Shown: positions 48,376-49,414 of the stretch, piece after piece
How the letters are laid out: every line of letters starts with the position of its first letter
How positions within the stretch are numbered: position 1 is the stretch's first letter
Source: Lachnospiraceae bacterium
Lineage (GTDB): Bacteria; Bacillota; Clostridia; Lachnospirales; Lachnospiraceae
Direction: 5' to 3'
NCBI GenBank assembly: GCA_017615545.1
Contig: JAFZZY010000005.1
Coordinates: 1-49,414 of the forward strand
Length of the DNA stretch: 49,414 nucleotides
Notes under the pieces: model-generated
What the model saw: the letters and a program-made list of their open reading frames with translations, nothing else
What the model was told of the DNA's origin: nothing
Databases searched by the model: none
Translations under genes and position numbers: made by a program

Positions 48376-49158
48376 AGTCAGAAACTCCCGAATGTAATCC
48401 GTGATCACCCGAGTGTTCAGCGGCCGGTACGCACTCTCATGAAGCAAGATCACCTCCCGCCCGATCAGCAAACCGTTCTTCTCGTAAACATCCAGTTTGG
48501 AAAGCGTGTTCTTCAGGTAATTCGAACTGTCCACCATCCCAAAATGCTCCAAATATTTGATCTCCCCCGTAGTCACGTTCATGACCGTGAAATCCGGATA
48601 AAAGGTCCTCATCATACCATCCACGTTCAACAGCAATGGCTTCTCGTATTTATACGGTATCCCCTGTCTGGCCAATTCATCCGCAATGATCTTCTCTGAT
48701 TTCGACCGGACACGCTCACCCTTCCCTGTCACGAAATCCGTCGAATCCCCCTCACGAAAAGGCAGCCCCTCGTACTGAGCCATCTCAAATTCCTCGATCT
48801 TCAATTCGATTGGAACATAATCTGGGGTGAACAGGATTTGTTTGCCGCGGTGCATGTTTCGATATACATCCGCCAAGTTCTCCTCTGAGCGGATCGCCCT
48901 TTTCAGAACTTGAATTTCCTTCTTTAGTGCGAGAAGCATCTTCTCCCGATATTCCTTATCTGCTAAAAGTCCAAGTCGTCTACCTTCTTTTTTCTTGCTT
49001 ACGTACTTATCATCCACATAGTATTGATATCCGGTTTTCCTTTTCTTGCACACAAACTTTTCTCCCCTCAATCGCTCATCACAACTTTTCTGCTCCCTCA
49101 ATAAACGAGCTTGGATCAATTCCAGTTTTGTAACCTCGCTTTGTATCCTCTTTTTCAT
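48373..49158 (-). CDS. hypothetical protein with PD-(D/E)XK nuclease-like domain
   Basis: A 261-residue protein. The first ~110 residues are Lys/Glu/Leu-rich and probably coiled coil, with a KRKTGYQYYVDDKYVSKKK patch. The C-terminal half has the order RSKSEKIIADELARQGIPYKYEKPLLL, FYPDFTVMN, then GEIKYLEHFGMVD, matching the E, D and E-x-hydrophobic layout of a PD-(D/E)XK nuclease, with Glu-His in place of the usual Lys. I know similar Clostridial proteins only as hypothetical. Start at ATG 49158, seven bases after GGAGG. The gene lies between two tandem arrays, and its last codons form the start of a repeat unit. Confidence 0.8.
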   Translation of the reverse strand: MKKRIQSEVTKLELIQARLLREQKSCDERLRGEKFVCKKRKTGYQYYVDDKYVSKKKEGRRLGLLADKEYREKMLLALKKEIQVLKRAIRSEENLADVYRNMHRGKQILFTPDYVPIELKIEEFEMAQYEGLPFREGDSTDFVTGKGERVRSKSEKIIADELARQGIPYKYEKPLLLNVDGMMRTFYPDFTVMNVTTGEIKYLEHFGMVDSSNYLKNTLSKLDVYEKNGLLIGREVILLHESAYRPLNTRVITDYIREFLT

Positions 49159-49212
49159 ATACACACCTCCATAAATCTAACTCTCAGAAGCATCCCTGCG
49201 CCTCCCACATTC

Positions 49213-49414
49213 TTTGCATCCTCTACGCTGCCTTTAGCTTCCTGGGATGCATTTCGCAGGAAGCCTGATCTTGCTTTGCATCCTCTACGCCGGCTTTAGC
49301 TTCCTGGGATGCACTTCGCAAAAAGCCTGATCTTGCTTTGCATCCTCTACGCTTGCCTTAGCTTCCTGGGATGCACTTCGCCGGAAGCCTGATCTTGCTT
49401 TGCATCCTCTACGC
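49213..49414. repeat. 62-bp tandem repeat array at the window edge
   Basis: Three full units start at 49213, 49275 and 49337, and a fourth begins at 49399 and runs off the window. Units differ mainly in a 4-6 base stretch after CTACGC and near CGCAGGAAG. Each unit holds inverted arms TGCATCC/GGATGCA and GCTTCCT/AGGAAGC, so single-strand folding is likely. No gene is seen in it. Confidence 0.92.

Noticed and set aside
47874..48404. Plus-strand open frame with SQEFPLGQYHSPPQL repeats
   Set aside because: It merely translates the 57-bp repeats. No ribosome binding site or promoter was seen and there is no non-repeat domain.

Overview
The window looks like chromosomal DNA from a Firmicute of class Clostridia, most likely family Lachnospiraceae. 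The evidence is the single large S10-spc-alpha ribosomal cluster with a zinc-type S14 and a zinc-type L36, an L17 with the long internal insertion I associate with Lachnospiraceae, AGGAGG-type ribosome binding sites, sigma-A promoters of TTGACA/TATAAT type, a TPP riboswitch that ends in an intrinsic terminator, and LplB/LplC-type sugar permeases without a dedicated ATPase. This placement is inference from gene content, not from a database search. Almost every gene lies on the minus strand, so transcription runs from high to low coordinates; the araC-type regulator near 10 kb is the exception.

Region by region, low to high coordinates. (1) 1-3400: a TPP-riboswitch-controlled thiamine salvage operon (thiM, thiE, thiD) with a small methyltransferase and the first codons of a further gene at its end. 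(2) 3432-5733: a membrane HD-GYP signalling protein with its own promoter. (3) 5753-10880: a carbohydrate ABC importer (lipoprotein and two permeases) divergent from an AraC-family regulator. (4) 10954-14101: an AT-richer accessory island with three overlapping genes (DUF4417 protein, small toxin-like protein, putative immunity protein), a pair of palindromic intergenic repeats and a lone AAA ATPase with a consensus promoter. (5) 14209-17294: a four-gene operon (acyl-CoA thioesterase, CDF metal transporter, pyridoxamine-oxidase-like protein, YesL-like membrane protein). (6) 17313-18756: citrate synthase. (7) 18758-26651: rpoB-rpoC with a perfect promoter and a leader hairpin that looks like an attenuator. 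(8) 26682-43139: the ribosomal protein cluster from rpsJ to rplQ, including secY, adk, map, infA and rpoA, with a folded S10 leader and a second promoter before rpmJ. (9) 43177-47825: an rRNA-type methyltransferase and a GH115 glycosidase carrying an alanine/serine repeat insertion. (10) 47919-49414: a PD-(D/E)XK-like nuclease gene between two different tandem repeat arrays.

The ribosomal and RNA polymerase blocks make up the translation and transcription core. Notably, rpoBC follows rplQ rather than rplKAJL, and the str operon is absent. The sugar importer, AraC regulator and GH115 enzyme suggest a plant-polysaccharide-using anaerobe. The items most worth a second look are the rpoB leader attenuator, the DUF4417/toxin/immunity cassette, the in-frame repeat insertion in GH115, and the 57-bp repeat array that abuts the stop codon of the nuclease-like gene.
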